A stretch of 64,000 nt of DNA from Cucumis sativus. Taxonomy: Eukaryota; Streptophyta; Magnoliopsida; Cucurbitales; Cucurbitaceae. The first letter of the stretch is position 1. Every line of letters begins with the position of its first letter. The notes below the pieces were generated by a model, which had not been told where the DNA came from, did not search any database, and saw nothing but the letters and a program-made list of their open reading frames with translations. A program made the translations under genes and the position numbers. The stretch is taken from contig NC_026660.2 of the NCBI RefSeq assembly GCF_000004075.3, positions 1,302,001 through 1,366,000 of the forward strand. The letters are read 5' to 3'. Below are positions 11,551-25,089 of this stretch, one piece after another.

Positions 11551-14500
11551 CTAAACTACATTACACACTTTCCAGACATGACTGACAAAATACTAAATGG
11601 AAAAAAGAAAATAAAAAACTTTATTAATTTTGAAAATTAGGTTCCACCAATTTGCTAAACTGATGTTTGGTTACACATTTCGTTTTTTGGGTTTAGATTT
11701 TTTAAATTAGGTTCTTAATAAAACAACCATTCCATCTAAATTTATTGGTTTTTTATTACTTTTTGTTTAGGGTTTTATACCTCATGCCAAATTTTGAAAA
11801 CTAAACCCTAAATCTATTTAAATTATTTTATTTTTTATTTTTGAAAATTAAATTAAATTTAGTTGTTGTTTGTTTTTAAAAATTAGATCTATTTCACTCC
11901 ATATAACAGAGATGTATCTTTCTTAAATATAAACAATTGAATTCTCCATCAAAATTTAAAAACAAAAGTAACTTTTTAAAAATTATTTTTTTATTTCAAA
12001 ATTGGACAAAAGTTTAAACCATTAGTAAAAGTATAAACAAATGAAGAAATTGGAAGATGAAAGCAATGTAGTCTACATTGAAAAAACTAAAAAAACTTAT
12101 ATTTTTTATAAAAGATAGAATGAGTTATACGATTTCATTGTCAATTGGTTTTAAGGAAAAGTTATCTGAACAAGTATTTCGTTTGGATGCAAGAATAGTA
12201 AATGCAAAAGAGATACCATTCTTGAAACAAACATCAAACATGCAAGTTGAGAATTGCACAATAGAAGCCATAGAGTGGACTCATACTCAAACAATATTAG
12301 TAATCAGAACTTAAAATCATCTATGTTTGAATATATTAATTAAGTTGGTGGGTATAGTAAGAGAGTAGAGGAGGCTAGTTGGAGGGGTTTGATGGGGAAG
12401 TGCTTGTGCAGAGTATTTACACGTGAGAGAGAGTGAAACACTTCTTTCTTTTTTCTCAGCCGATTTTTATGAATACATCTCCTCTTTCTTTAGTTACTTT
12501 AATATATATATCTGACAGCAACAAACAAAGACTTGGCTTCTTCTAACACACCACTCTTCTTATTCATTTCATTATCTTTAACCAATATGGATAATGTATT
12601 TTGGATTCAATCTCAAATTCATACCCTCTTTTTCTCTCAACTAATTAATGTTTATTCTTCACAGAAATAATAAACCAGGGTTCAAAAATAGTCTGCTTCA
12701 TTATATTACTAATAATTTAGAAATATAGTGTAATAATTAGAAGGTAACAATATTTATGACTAAATTTTAATCAACACATGGAATAAATTTGTTGTTTATT
12801 AAAAATTTAAAAGGACTATCATATTGTTATAAATACGATGGTAGATCATGAACTAAATTGTTATCAATTAAAGTTGAAAGTTAAAAAAAAAAAACAAGTT
12901 TTTACAAATAATGAGAGGGATGATTAAATATATATGACATTTTGTTATACTAGTTGAATTATCATCGTTTTGGTATCAATAAGATATTCAAAAATAGCCA
13001 CACACGTCAAGATTTTTTAAATTATGTACGATCTTTTCAAATACGGATAGTAATTTATTTATTTATACCTTTGATCCTACAAAAATGTCAACATTATTGT
13101 GCTGTGCTAATTTATTTACTTTAACATTTTACCTTATCAACTAATCCAAAAATTTAAATTAACAAACGAAGGTAAATTTAATTTTATATTATATAACACT
13201 GTAAATAACTAAATCAACATTAATTATCGGTTAAAAGAATATAAAACTTGAATATAAATATAAATTTCTTAATTAGATCATCTACTATGATAGTGTATAA
13301 AATTATGTACTGCTTTAGAAGTTATAATCTAACATAACCATCTTACTTGCTCTCACCCATTTATTTTTACTCATGCCCTCTTAAATGCACGTAGTCACAG
13401 AAAATTGGGTTTGAGTTATCAATTTTGTGAAGATGTCAGGAGGAAAATTAGGTTCTTCATTTATGAGTTTAGTCTTCGAAGAAGTTTATAGATATGTGTG
13501 ATATTTAGATACTGTTGGTTAGCAATTTCAGATTTTTATTTACAGCAACACACACATATGTGTGTATGTGTGTATATAGATTGTTTTCAGTTTAGTTTGG
13601 AATTTTAAGAAACTTGTAGGTATTAAGAGATGTTTTATGGTGGAAAAATGCGGTGTGTTTTAGACAAAATTTAAATTACCTGATAAATTTAGAGGGATGA
13701 AAAGAAAAAACAATGGGATCAGAGAACAGTTAATGAAAGTATATATTAATTACACTTAAGACTTCACCACAAAATAGTATAGTAGAAGGATTTTTTTTAT
13801 AAATAATGCTATTTAGATAATTACTGTAAACAAAAAAAAAAAAAATTGTTGTATATTTGTATTATCAAAAATAGGTGTCGAAGTCGTGTGTCTGATACAC
13901 GATTAAATTAAATTATGTATTGAGGATACAACTTGAATATTAAAGTTATATATATGATATACGATTTTCGGGTTGATATCTAAAAAATTTATTATATCTG
14001 GTTATATATAAATATTGTATTTATTTTCAAATTACCTACAACTATTTACCATATATAATTATATTTTTTACATTAATAATTAATAATAATGTAAAGGGTG
14101 GGTCTTTTTTAATTTACTTATAACCAATTATTTTTTTGGAACTTTTTCTTTTGTTCAACTTAAATTTTGGGTAATAATCATACGAAATAAAAAGCAAAAT
14201 AGATTATTTTAAGTATAAATTTTTTTATGTATATTTAAATATTCACTCAACTAAATTAAATTTGCATTTTCAACCGAAAATATTTTTACCTAATTTAAAT
14301 GTCAACTTGAAAGTTAAATTGTAGAATAATAATTGGGTTACAAACTTATAATTTTTTTAAATTTCCTTTCTAATTTATTAAACTTAGTGCGATAATTTAT
14401 TTGTAAGAAATCTAGCATCGTTTTAGGTCACCAAATCTTAAATTTTATTTTTAAAAAATTATATGATTCTTATTTAATGAGAAATTGAAGATAAAAAGTG

Positions 14501-14877
14501 CAACTTTTGAAATAAGGTATACACAAAACAATCCATAATAGTGTATTTATCATCTATTTTTAAAATAACAATAATAATAAATGTTATGGAGGAAAGTCGT
14601 ATACCTGATATACAACTCCGATCATAACTTTGACCAGTCTTTAGCCATGTTAGTTATGATTGAATTGAAGGAAGTCATGTACAACATTTCATCCTATTTT
14701 TATTACAATACTTTCAACTTAGACTCTCTTTTTTTGTATAGTTTTTTCATGGTTACCCTATTTTTGTTGTTAGATTGAAAAAAAACATTATTCTTATAAT
14801 TAGTCCTAGTAGAAGATATGTTAAAAAAAATAATAATAAAGAAAATAGAGTATAAGAAATATTAGAAATTTTTTTAA

Positions 14878-14920
14878 AATAAATAAATAAATAAATAAAT
14901 AAATATATATATATATATAT
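14878..14920. repeat. Compound (AAAT)n(AT)n microsatellite
   Basis: About six AAAT units run directly into about nine AT units. Confidence 0.9.
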
Positions 14921-15041
14921 TAACAATTAAAATATTTACCGTATATAATTAAAATTCACATTCTAACCATGATAAACATTAATATAAGTCTACCAACGTA
15001 TGAAAATGTACATCGCTATTAATGTTTATTAGTGAATCGGT

Positions 15042-15042
<1 letters not shown>

Positions 15043-15095
<53 letters not shown>
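15043..15095. repeat. (AT)n microsatellite, about 26 units
   Basis: An uninterrupted AT dinucleotide run of roughly 52 bases, the longest in the window. Confidence 0.95.
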
Positions 15096-15097
<2 letters not shown>

Positions 15098-18000
15098 ATA
15101 TTACTGAATTAGTTTGAAAAATAGATAAGTTTTGAGATAAAATTTGAAGAGGCATATTAAAAAGTTAACAAAAAAATAGAAATTAAAGTTATAAATAAAT
15201 ATTGTTTTAGAGATAAAAGAGGGTGACATAAAAGATGAATATTTAAGGAGAGAACAACAAATCATATATAGATGTGAAAACGAAAGAGCATTTTTGTACT
15301 TTTTGTATTTTAGAAAATATTGAATACATACCTTAGACTTGTAATATGTTAGTGCAATTATTGTAGCTCACTTATTTAATGCTCACATGATAAAAAAAAG
15401 AGTCGGGTTAGTTTGACATAGAAGAGAATGTAGTAATTATAATTGTCTTAATCCAATAAGGTCGATTATATAATAATTAAGTGATGAAAATTAAATTGTA
15501 TAAAGACTTTTAAAGTAATTAAAACTCCAATTTTCTAAATAAACATATGTAGTGTTATTTAAAAAAGGGAGAGACGCCCATAATTTTCAAATTAGATGAT
15601 TTACATTGTTTAGAACTATTTTTGTAGGGTAAAAATGATGGATGAGTTGTAAATTTTTCTCTTAATAAAACATTAGAAGAACATTTCAAATAAGTTAGAT
15701 ACAATATTGATCATAAAAATCATTATAAAAAAGTTGTAATAATCTGTCTACGCACAAAGTGCTGTATCTTCCTCTTCTAGAAGTAATTTTGAATCATTTT
15801 AAAGTTACTCATAAATATTTATAGAACAACTTGATGCTCAATTATAGATGATAATATTAATGTATGTGTGATGACAAAATATAAAATTTTAGGTATCTAA
15901 AAATTAGTCATCTCAACTATGTTTAACAATTTAATTTTGAAGATAAATTTTCTTATAAGTATGACTATAATCGAATAATTTTGTATACTACCTTTTATAT
16001 ATTTATCATTTTTTTTAAACGAAATTATAATTTATAATAATATCGAACATTCATTATATGTTAATGAAATATTAGACATATAATGAAATATTAGATATAA
16101 GGACGATGAACTCAAGAAAAGTGTAGTTTAGCAAGCGCCATGAGGTAAAAAAAACAGATAACTGAATTACACAACCTGCAACCTAATTTAAGTATATATT
16201 TTCTTCAAATTTTCTAATCCAAAACCAATTTAACCTAATACAAAATTTAAAACCAATATAATCTAATTCTTCCGATTTGGGTTGAATAATTCAACTTGGT
16301 CGTGTTACTGACTTTCTTTTTAACACCAGTAGAACCTATTGAATTGAAAAAAGAAGAAGTAAAATTTGATGTTTTGATTTAAAATATAGTTAGAGCATGC
16401 AAAAGGGCGAGAAGACTAGGAATAAGGTGTCATAAAAAGTGGATGAAAATGATTATATATATGCTGCTTTGAATAATATATATATATGTAGGACAATTCC
16501 CAATAAAATGAACATTGAGGAAGATACGAAACATGCATTACAATTAACATAATTATCTGTGATAAAGTTTTCGGTGGGGATATGATTTTTTTATTAATTC
16601 AGATTATAATTATCTTCACGAGATTTAATTCTTTTTATTCATTCCTATTTATATTCGAAGAAAACATTATAATATCAATAATGATAAGATGTTGCCCATC
16701 AACATCCATGCTTCACACCTACACATCTTTCTATCCATTTAACCAAACAACTTCTGTATCCACTTCATTAATCTAAACCCTAAACTCTAAACCCTATTTA
16801 ATTATTTTATCTTAATTAAACCATCTGATTTTTAATTTTGAGATTCTATGTTTTATCATAAACTTCACAGTTATTTATTTATTTATTTTTGGAAGAAAAC
16901 TTCACAATTTAATCTAATACTTGTTTGATCATATATGAAGAAAAAGAAGAAGAAGAAGCCCACCATATTGAACTTCCACACCTTTCAACCTGACTTTGAC
17001 GGCAATATGGAGAAAGCAAACAAGAGAGAGTTGTGGAACTGAATTTGAAAATATATTGTTGACTTTAAATTTTAAGTTGTTTTTACTAGTCTAAGTCTCA
17101 CTTATAAATTTATTATTTTATTTCTCTCATTGCAAGTATTCTTTTTTTTTTTTCTTTTCCTTTTCTAATTTCATTAAATAATCTTTACAAATAGCTTAAA
17201 AATTTTAAAACATGGGTTAATTCAACTACAACTACACTTTAGAATTTTTTGTTAATGATATATTTTTACTGTTCTGATTGAAAAACCTATCTTGTACATT
17301 ATTATAAAAAATAAATGAGAAGGATCAATAACTTCATATGTAAAATAAGTTCTTAAATATATATAAAAAATAATAAATTAATTAAAATATTGACAGATAT
17401 AGCTTTTGGAAATTAAAGGTTGCATAATGACAGCGGAAATATAGAGTCAAGAGAAATTGCTTCGTGGAGAAGTAATTTATTTAGGAAGAGAGGAGAGTTG
17501 AATTGATGCATATATATCCATTATTAAAGATAAGAAGTGGTTTTTGAAAGCAGAAGTCTGCACCAACTTTCTCTGCTCTTCTTGGACTCTGTGTGCTTAA
17601 CACTTTCCCATTCTCACAAATATATCTCCTTCTCATTTGATTTATATATCTTATGACTCTTCTTTATTTAAATTATTTTCACGCGTGTATTATTATTATA
17701 TATCAATTTGGAGGATTTTGTAATAAGTAAGTTAATATTTGTATCAATTCAAACCCTCTATATACCATGATACATAGAAGAATAAAGGAGATTATATAAG
17801 GTCCTATTTGATTTCTCTCGACTCTCTGTGGGAAGGTTGTTTGATAAGTGTTCGTATAGTATTTTTTATTTCTTAAAATAAAATTAATATGATCGTGAAA
17901 GAATAAATTTAATCTTAATAACAAGTCTAAATTAAAAAGAAAATTATATAAATTTATTTGATTAAATGAAAAATGAAGATTTAACTTTGTTGTTGAGCAA

Positions 18001-18837
18001 CCGAGAGAATCTCTCAATACCTTCCATCAAATTCTTTCTTTCATACCAACAGTGAGTTTGGTATGGATTGATATGATTTCCATTGTTATAAGTTGAACAT
18101 TATTTCATAATAAACATTCAATCTTCAGCATTATTGTTGCGCTTAAAGAATGCACTGGGAAATTAGGAAAAAGTGATAGCATTGTTGTTAAATAATGTAT
18201 TTAATTGAATAGGCGAAGTTAATTATGTGGACTCACTAAGTTATTTTATTTATTTATTTTGAAGAGAGAAATCTGTGGATCTTTTTTTTTTCTGACGGAA
18301 ACTGTTTGACATTAAATAATAGGTGATGTACAGAATGTTGGCGGCTTTTATTGAAAGCAGTTTCTGTTCATTATTTTTATTTTTTATTTTAAATTCTAAG
18401 AAACAAATACCTATAATTTTGTACTTACGTCATAACTACGTTTCAACCTTCAAAAACTTCCAACAAAACACTTTCAATACTAAAAAAAAAAAAAAACCTC
18501 TAAACTTTCAACACTAAATATAAAATTAAAAAACTTAAGAAAATTAACAAAACTAACACATTTTAGAGAAATGTCGATCGAGATTGACCTCAAGATTCTT
18601 TTCAAATTTTGAAAACTCTTCGAGGGATTTATCTTGATCTATCTTGGTCGAGTGTATCATTATCGAGATTGAATTTTAATTTAAACTAATTGACCTAAAA
18701 CTTACTAACCCTCAATAAAAAAATGAGTTGATGGAGGAACTTTCCCGGTTGTTCATCTTTTTTAATTTATGGCTAAGATTTTTTTTTTTAAATGACTAAA
18801 AAGTGTGTAGGTCTTAGTTTTTAGTTTTCATTTTAAC

Positions 18838-19152
18838 TTATGTTTTTAAACTCAGAGACATCTCGGGGTAACTTTGGTTCAAGATCGAAGACATAATTGT
18901 TTATGTTTTTAAACCCACGAATATTTCAAGACGACCTTAGCCCAAGATTATACTACATAATGCTTATGTTTTTTTAGTTCGGGCCATCTCAAGGCAACGT
19001 TTGCTCGGGATCATTGACATAATTGGTTAAATTTTTTAGCTCAGAGCATCTCTCGAGGCTACCTTAGCCTGATATCATACTACATAATGCTTATGTTTTT
19101 TAGCTCGGGGTCATCTCGGAGCCACGATGGCTCGGGATGACCCGAGAACAGT
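18838..19152 (+). repeat. 63-bp tandem repeat, five units, with alternating unit types
   Basis: Units begin at about 18838, 18901, 18964, 19027 and 19091, each opening TTATGTTTTTTAG-like, followed by CTCGGG-CATCTC and a ctcgggatca-like block. Units 1 and 3 end in GACATAATTG, while units 2 and 4 end in TACTACATAATGC, so the array has a two-unit higher-order period of about 126 bp. Unit 5 ends differently at the array border. Divergence between units is large, so the array is old. Confidence 0.85.
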
Positions 19153-19198
19153 AAACCTAAATGCTTCGAGAAGAGCTGTGTGATTTAAAATAGTACCA

Positions 19199-19348
19199 TG
19201 TTGGGATTTACGTGTTCTAAAGTCTCATAATTTATTAGGTTTTCGGTTTAGTATTATTATGCAATTAATTTGTGTATTAAATGGAAAAATCCAAGATTAT
19301 TGTATGATCTCAGATCAAATACGAATTTAGAACACATAAATCCCAACA
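19199..19348. mobile_element. Short solo-LTR-like or MITE-like element with 23-bp inverted ends
   Basis: The left end begins TGTTGGGATTTACGTGTTCT and the right end finishes AGAACACATAAATCCCAACA; over 23 bases the arms match with one mismatch. The TG...CA termini and the TGTTGGGATT/AATCCCAACA pair resemble the ends of many short copia LTRs. I found no clear target-site duplication (flanks TACCA and AGGAC), so a solo LTR, a MITE or a decayed copy all remain possible. Confidence 0.6.
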
Positions 19349-22300
19349 AGGACTCTCGTGGCAAATTTGACCGGAGAAGATTTAACCTCAATTTCACAAA
19401 TTTAATGAAAAATGCAATATCTTGTTGACGCATTCGGCCGAGAGAGATCGAGAAATTTCCTTCATGGAGTTTTAAAAGTTTGAAAAAAAATCTCGGTATC
19501 AATCTTGGTCGAGATTGACCTCAAGAAAAATAAAATTACAGGTTTTCTAAAACTGTGCTACTTTTAAAATATAAAACCAAAAAGGTCGGTGATAGTTTGT
19601 CAATTTCCCATGAAAGTGTCACTCGAGTAGTGCAGTTATATGAACAAAATATTATATCGTCTTATTTTTCTATTTTTGAAATGTGACTAAAAAATGTAGT
19701 ATCTTTTTTTTAAAAAATGAAAACCATGGTAAAATTTTGAAAAGAAACAAGTCTTAATTTTCAAAAACAAAAAACAAAAATAAAATAGTTATCAAACAAG
19801 AAATACAACTTTTTGTTTCTAAACCTCTATTGAGGTCTTTAACTGGAAACAACTTTACTCAGCAGGGATATGTAAATTATTGTTAGAAGCGAATGGAGGG
19901 ATATGTAAATTATTGTTAGAAGCGAATGGTGTGAATAAAAAAATCAGTTTAAATCAGTTTAAATCATATTTTGATTCACAAACTTGTTCTATTTTGGTCT
20001 CTAAATTTTAAAAAGTATTTGTTTAATTAGTCCTTAAACTTTTATAAAGTGCATGTTTAGTTCTTGTCATTAAGATTCTGTTTACTCTCCGAGAAAATGA
20101 GGAGGTGACTTATATATTTAGAGACTAGTCTACCAAATAAGATAATCACTCTGGATAATTTAGGGTTTTAATTTTTATTAATTAAAAGCTTTATGGTAAA
20201 TTTATGTTTTGTTGGAGATTAACTAAAAAAGTAACTGTTTTTAAGATTTTGATCGTCATCATTTTGCCGCATTGTTATTCCACTTCACTTTCTTATAAAC
20301 TCACATGTATGATAGATACAGTTCATCTGCATAACAAAAAAATTTAGTGCCACATATTTGGAATATTTTGTAATAAATTGAGGTATTTTTTTCTCTTCCT
20401 TCCATTTCTTTCTTCTTCTTTTTTGGAGGGGTGATTCATTGTGAGAATATTTATCTGTAGTTCGTAAAGTTTCTTTTATAGTATGTTGTACTTTTATTTT
20501 ACTTTGTCATGGATGTGAAACACCAATATATGTTTTATTTTATTTTTATTCTTACTCAACTTCGTACTTATTTGAAGAAAAAAAAACAAGTAAAGGGTGT
20601 GGAGTTGAAAGTGAACGTGAGAGATTTAAGTTTTGGAGAAAGAAATATCAAAATAAGTTTTTAATTTGAGTGCATTTTATTCGAGTATATTGATTATGTT
20701 TATGTGTTGGCATAAAATATTTATAAAGTAAATTAGCAAAATTTCTTTGTTATTTATCAATTCAATCAATATAACGAATATCATTCAAAATCTAATCATC
20801 CAAATATAAAGTCACATCATCATTTTATTAAAGAGTTAACAAAATTTGAACGACAATAAACTAAGTAAATTTGTTTGTTCATGAATCAAAATAAAGTTAA
20901 AATATAAAATTTCTGAATCAAAATAGGATTGTATCCTAACAAAATCTATCTATCACATGGCTTGAAGTGTTTGTGATTGTTTAGTTAAATGAGCTTTGTT
21001 TAAGAGTGAGGAAGAGAAGACAAAAGCAAGGCCACACCCACACCCCCTAGCCTTACATGAACCATAAACACGAACTGTCATGAAAGTACAACAAGACGTA
21101 GGACCCTTGTGGAGTCCTTATAAATGGCAAGGAACATACATAACTATCTACCTCAAATCCACAATTTAGAGGCAACCATATACATGGAGGGGACAAGCTA
21201 AGTGAGACTCCCAACTAGGGCATAAGGAAGGAAGGGTTCTCAATATTGCAACCTCATCTTCTTCAACAAGGAGCATTAAAATTTAAAAATTGTATAAAAG
21301 GATTTTGAGAGTAATAGTTGAAGAATAATTTTTTAAAACACAAATCATTTCTTAAATTTATACCATTATATTTATATTCCTTAGATGATATATAATTATT
21401 AGTTTTTGAATTATATTTTATTTTGTTCGAGAAGTGATCGATCTCAAAGTTACCAAATTACTCAAAGAAAACATTTTCTATTTATTGAATTATTAGATGT
21501 TCATATGTGTGAGGGTGATTGATATATGGACTGAAAAGATGTGTATAATATTAATAGTAATTTTAGAGATAATAACGAAGTATATAACAATATTTTTAGA
21601 AAAATTATAAACTAATTTTTGTCATTTATATGTGATAGAGTATCACATATATACAAATTTTGTAATATGATCTATCAATAGATTTCGATAAATTTTGTTA
21701 TATTTATAATCTAATTTAGAGTTGCAATTATTTATAAATATAGATAGAAAATTGAAAACATATATCTTTGTATCATTATTTAGATAAAGATTTAACATTA
21801 AAAATAAGAATAAACAAAATTAAGTTAGATTATAGCCACTTTCGAGACGGTTTCTAAATCAAAATCACCAACCAACCATGGTTTTTTTTTTTAAAAAAAG
21901 TTTATTTTAAACAAATTTTGACAAAAACAATCTAAAATACATAGTTATAAAATGTTTTTAAATTACAGGTGTTTCAAACACAGCCTGATTCGTTTGAAAG
22001 CAAATTTAATATGAAAATGGTGTGGAAGGTGAGGAAGTGATTTTGAGGATTTAAGTTTGAAAGGGAAAGTTAAAGAGGGGAAGCTGAAAATGAGTGTTTT
22101 GGAAGTGTCAAACTTCAAAGAGTGCATGCAAAGGAGAAGAGGTGTCAGGACGTAAGAGGAACAGCAAAGGCATTAGGCAGATAAAAGAGAAGGAATAGAA
22201 ATTATCATTTACAAAAAGGCATGTGAGCAATGGCTATGGCTATGGCTATGGCAAATGGGGGACAGTCCCACAGTGCATCGGTACTCTCAACAAGCCCTCC

Positions 22301-24770
22301 ATTTTCTCCCGCCACACCTTTTTTTTTTTTCTTGAACATCCACGTTAGTTTACACGTATCTGTATTAACTATTTTTACGAAATAATTCATATAACTCTAC
22401 ACAATTAAGCTATTTCAAAATTTTAATCTATAGGTAAAATTGATGCAGTTATCAATTTAGAGTTAATAAGTCATGTTTGTTCTAATTATTATTACATCTC
22501 CTTTTTTTTCTTTGACTTTAGAGATATCATTCTTCTTCGTCTCTTTTCCTTTTAATTACCCCCTCTTTCCTATATTCTGTTCACACGTTATTTTCTATGA
22601 AACTACACATTAAATATTCTCGAAATTTCATTTTTGGATTATTATTATGGCGGCTCGCTGGTGCAGGGTTGATGACGATGCGATCTATTTAACAAATTAA
22701 TTAGTTAAGATATGTATAGGTGAATTCCTAATTTTATTGTACAATTTAAAAATTAGTGCAACATAATTGATTTGAGTATCCAATAGGATTGGATTGTAGT
22801 GAAGCAATTAATAGAATATGGAGTTTATAGAAAAGATCAAGTAAGAATGGAGAAGGGAGAGGCGGAGACATGAGTGAGTTAGAGGAGGGGGGTAAGAGGG
22901 GAGAAAGTGAGAATGGTGTTGAAGGTAACAATGGAGATCATGGTGAGTTAAAGAAAAGGAGAGAGTGGGAAGTAGAAAATGGAGACGCGAAGTCCAGTCG
23001 GCATCCGACGGAGAGAAGTGCTGGATGAGGTTGGGGTAATGGGTGTGGCGTCAGGGAAGAGTTGAGAAGATAGAAGAGGTGGGGTTTGTTTTATTTATTT
23101 ATTTATTATTATCATTATTTATCACCTTTTCATAATTTCCATATCACTTTTAAAATAATAAAAAAAATATTTTTGTGTTAACTTGACAAACGAAAAAGGT
23201 TATTTTAAAAATAGAGGGACGAAATACATCAATTGTTGAAAACATAGGAACCAAAAAAAGTATTTTTGTCAAACTCTTTTTACTTCAAATTTGGTGCATG
23301 CTCAAATGTTTTACGAAGAACGATCCAAACATGTTTATAAAGATTCAAGGAATAATAAGTAAATTATAAGCACAAGTTTTAGAAGCTAAAATAAAAAAAA
23401 TAAATACTCCAAGTCCACATGATAATCATTTCTTTTGATTTCTATTTTGAAAAGTGTGCTCATATTTTTTCACAATTTTCTAACCATTGTTTCCATCTTT
23501 TTTCTAATGAGTTAATGTTATGATTCTTACAAATTTGAAAATGAAAAATAAGTTATATAGAAATTAGATTTAAAATATGGATATATATAGCAACCTTTTA
23601 AATATAAAATTATAAATATACTAAAATTTATTAAAGTTTAAAAGTGAAAACACTAAAAGAACAAGGGGTCGTAATAATAATATAAATGTAGATATGACAA
23701 GATAGTTGATGATACCAAAAAAAAATTGTAAATATATTAAAATATGTTTCACAAACTCGTGCAGGATTGTTTTCAAAATATTAACAAAGTCATAATAGAC
23801 TAAAATATTAACCGTCGTAATAGACTAATTTTTAAAAAAGTTTAATATGCACATAATTATTATTCTTAAAACGGACACCTTCTTAAAAACTACTATATTT
23901 TAGTTTTCAAAAACTTGATTTAGGATTTTGAAAATAATAAAACGGTAACCACAAAAAAATGAATATGTGAATCTAATGCCCGTAACTTTAGATATCAAAA
24001 GATAAAACTAAAAAGTAAGGTTTTGTTAACCATGTGTCTTTTTTCAAAACAAATAAAATAAACGTAACCATTTGTTAATTGTTAAAATTTTGGATTATAA
24101 AATTGCTTGTAACCATTTGTTAACAAAAATCCATTAATGTTGATTTGGAATGCATGCATTTGTGAATGAGTGAATTTCTTTTTCAATTCATTTTATGACT
24201 ACGAACACTCACCCAATGTTCACTATTTAAGTTTTTACTTTAGTTAAAAGGCTAAATAAATGTTATATAACTTTGGTGTAATCCACTTTCGTGAGTATGA
24301 CCTATTTTTGGAGAGGTTGTATGCTCAAATGAAGAAATTTTATCAAGTACAATTAATATTGTAAGAATGCTATATAACACTTTTATAATCTAGATATCCA
24401 TATAACATTTCGTTATTTTTGGTAATAGTCGTTATTACTAAATAATCAAGCTCCCCTAACTCTTCTATATTTAAGTCTTTCGAAGATATCAAGCTCTCCT
24501 TATTTGAATAATTGAAGCTAGCTCTCATTGTTTTGAAGTTTTCAATTACTAAAATCTTCTTTAATCTCTTATCTTCAAAATATTAGGCTCCCCGTGACTT
24601 CTATGTACGATTGAACACATTCAATTATTAAGGTATTCTTTTAATCTCTTATTTTCATATATCTCAAATCGATCTTGAAGAAATCATATGGTCTTTATTA
24701 ATATTTGTTTACGAGGGTAAAGCCTTACCTTCGATATATAAAGATCCTTCTATAACTCTTACTTGTATAC
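19349..24770. other. Gene-poor stretch with small repeats
   Basis: No gene supported. A short repeat CGAGATTGACCTCAAGA at 19512-19528 also occurs at 18582-18598. A TATGTGATAGAGTATCACATA palindrome-like block lies near 21631-21651, next to a CTATCAATAGATTTCGATAA phrase, reminiscent of a dispersed MITE relic. A (ATGGCT)n run lies at 22230-22252. A GC-richer, purine-rich island at 22850-23070 is discussed in the findings. Confidence 0.45.
19864..19929 (+). repeat. Perfect 33-bp tandem duplication
   Basis: The 33-base unit beginning AGGGATATGTAAATTATTG is present at 19864-19896 and again at 19897-19929 without a mismatch, so the duplication is recent. A 12-bp duplication (AAATCAGTTT phrase) follows near 19943-19968. 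Confidence 0.95.
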
Positions 24771-24938
24771 TTCTTGATTTGATACTTCAAAGGAGAATGA
24801 AAGTCTTTTTATTGATAGAGTTTGATGAACTGGAAACCAGAATTGGAAATGTGTTCTTGATTTGATACTTCAAAGGAGAATGGAAGTTCCTTTTGATTGA
24901 TAGAGTTTGATGAACTTGAAACCAGAATTGGAAATGTG
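24771..24938 (+). repeat. Tandem duplication of about 84 bp next to the copia relic
   Basis: Copies at 24771-24853 and 24854-24938 begin TTCTTGATTTGATACTTCAA and differ by only a few substitutions and a 2-base indel. They lie just beyond the 3' side of the copia relic. Confidence 0.9.
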
Positions 24939-25089
24939 TTCTTGAAGGATATCTCAATTGAAATAAGACTTTAAAGATTTTGGTTATAGATCTTGAAGAA
25001 TCTTGTTGATTAAGTAAAAAAATTTCTTCTTGAAAAAAATCTTCCTAGGAGAGAAACGACAAACTTGTTGATGAAGTAATTGAAATATC

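Larger units (their letters stand above)
11600..18570. other. Gene-poor AT-rich stretch, 7 kb
   Basis: I could support no gene. The sequence holds microsatellites (listed separately), two related short repeats with the theme GTCGTATACCTGATATACAA (near 13884-13905 and 14598-14617), and a degenerate telomere-like run TAAACCCTAAACTCTAAACC near 16774-16794. Short open frames such as 12078-12314 and 17703-18017 have low-complexity or unrecognisable translations. Confidence 0.5.

Noticed and set aside
12078..12314. 78-codon plus-strand frame
   Set aside because: No recognisable domain; AT-rich surroundings and no promoter or splice context to support a gene.
16774..16794. Telomere-like TAAACCCTAAACTC run as an interstitial telomere
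   Set aside because: Only about three degenerate units; AAACCCTAA is also a common plant promoter word, so this is too short to claim.
20950..20980. GGCTTGAAGTGTTTGTGATT as a miR395-like sequence
   Set aside because: It departs from the mature miR395 sequence in its 3' half and no complementary arm forming a precursor hairpin is visible nearby.
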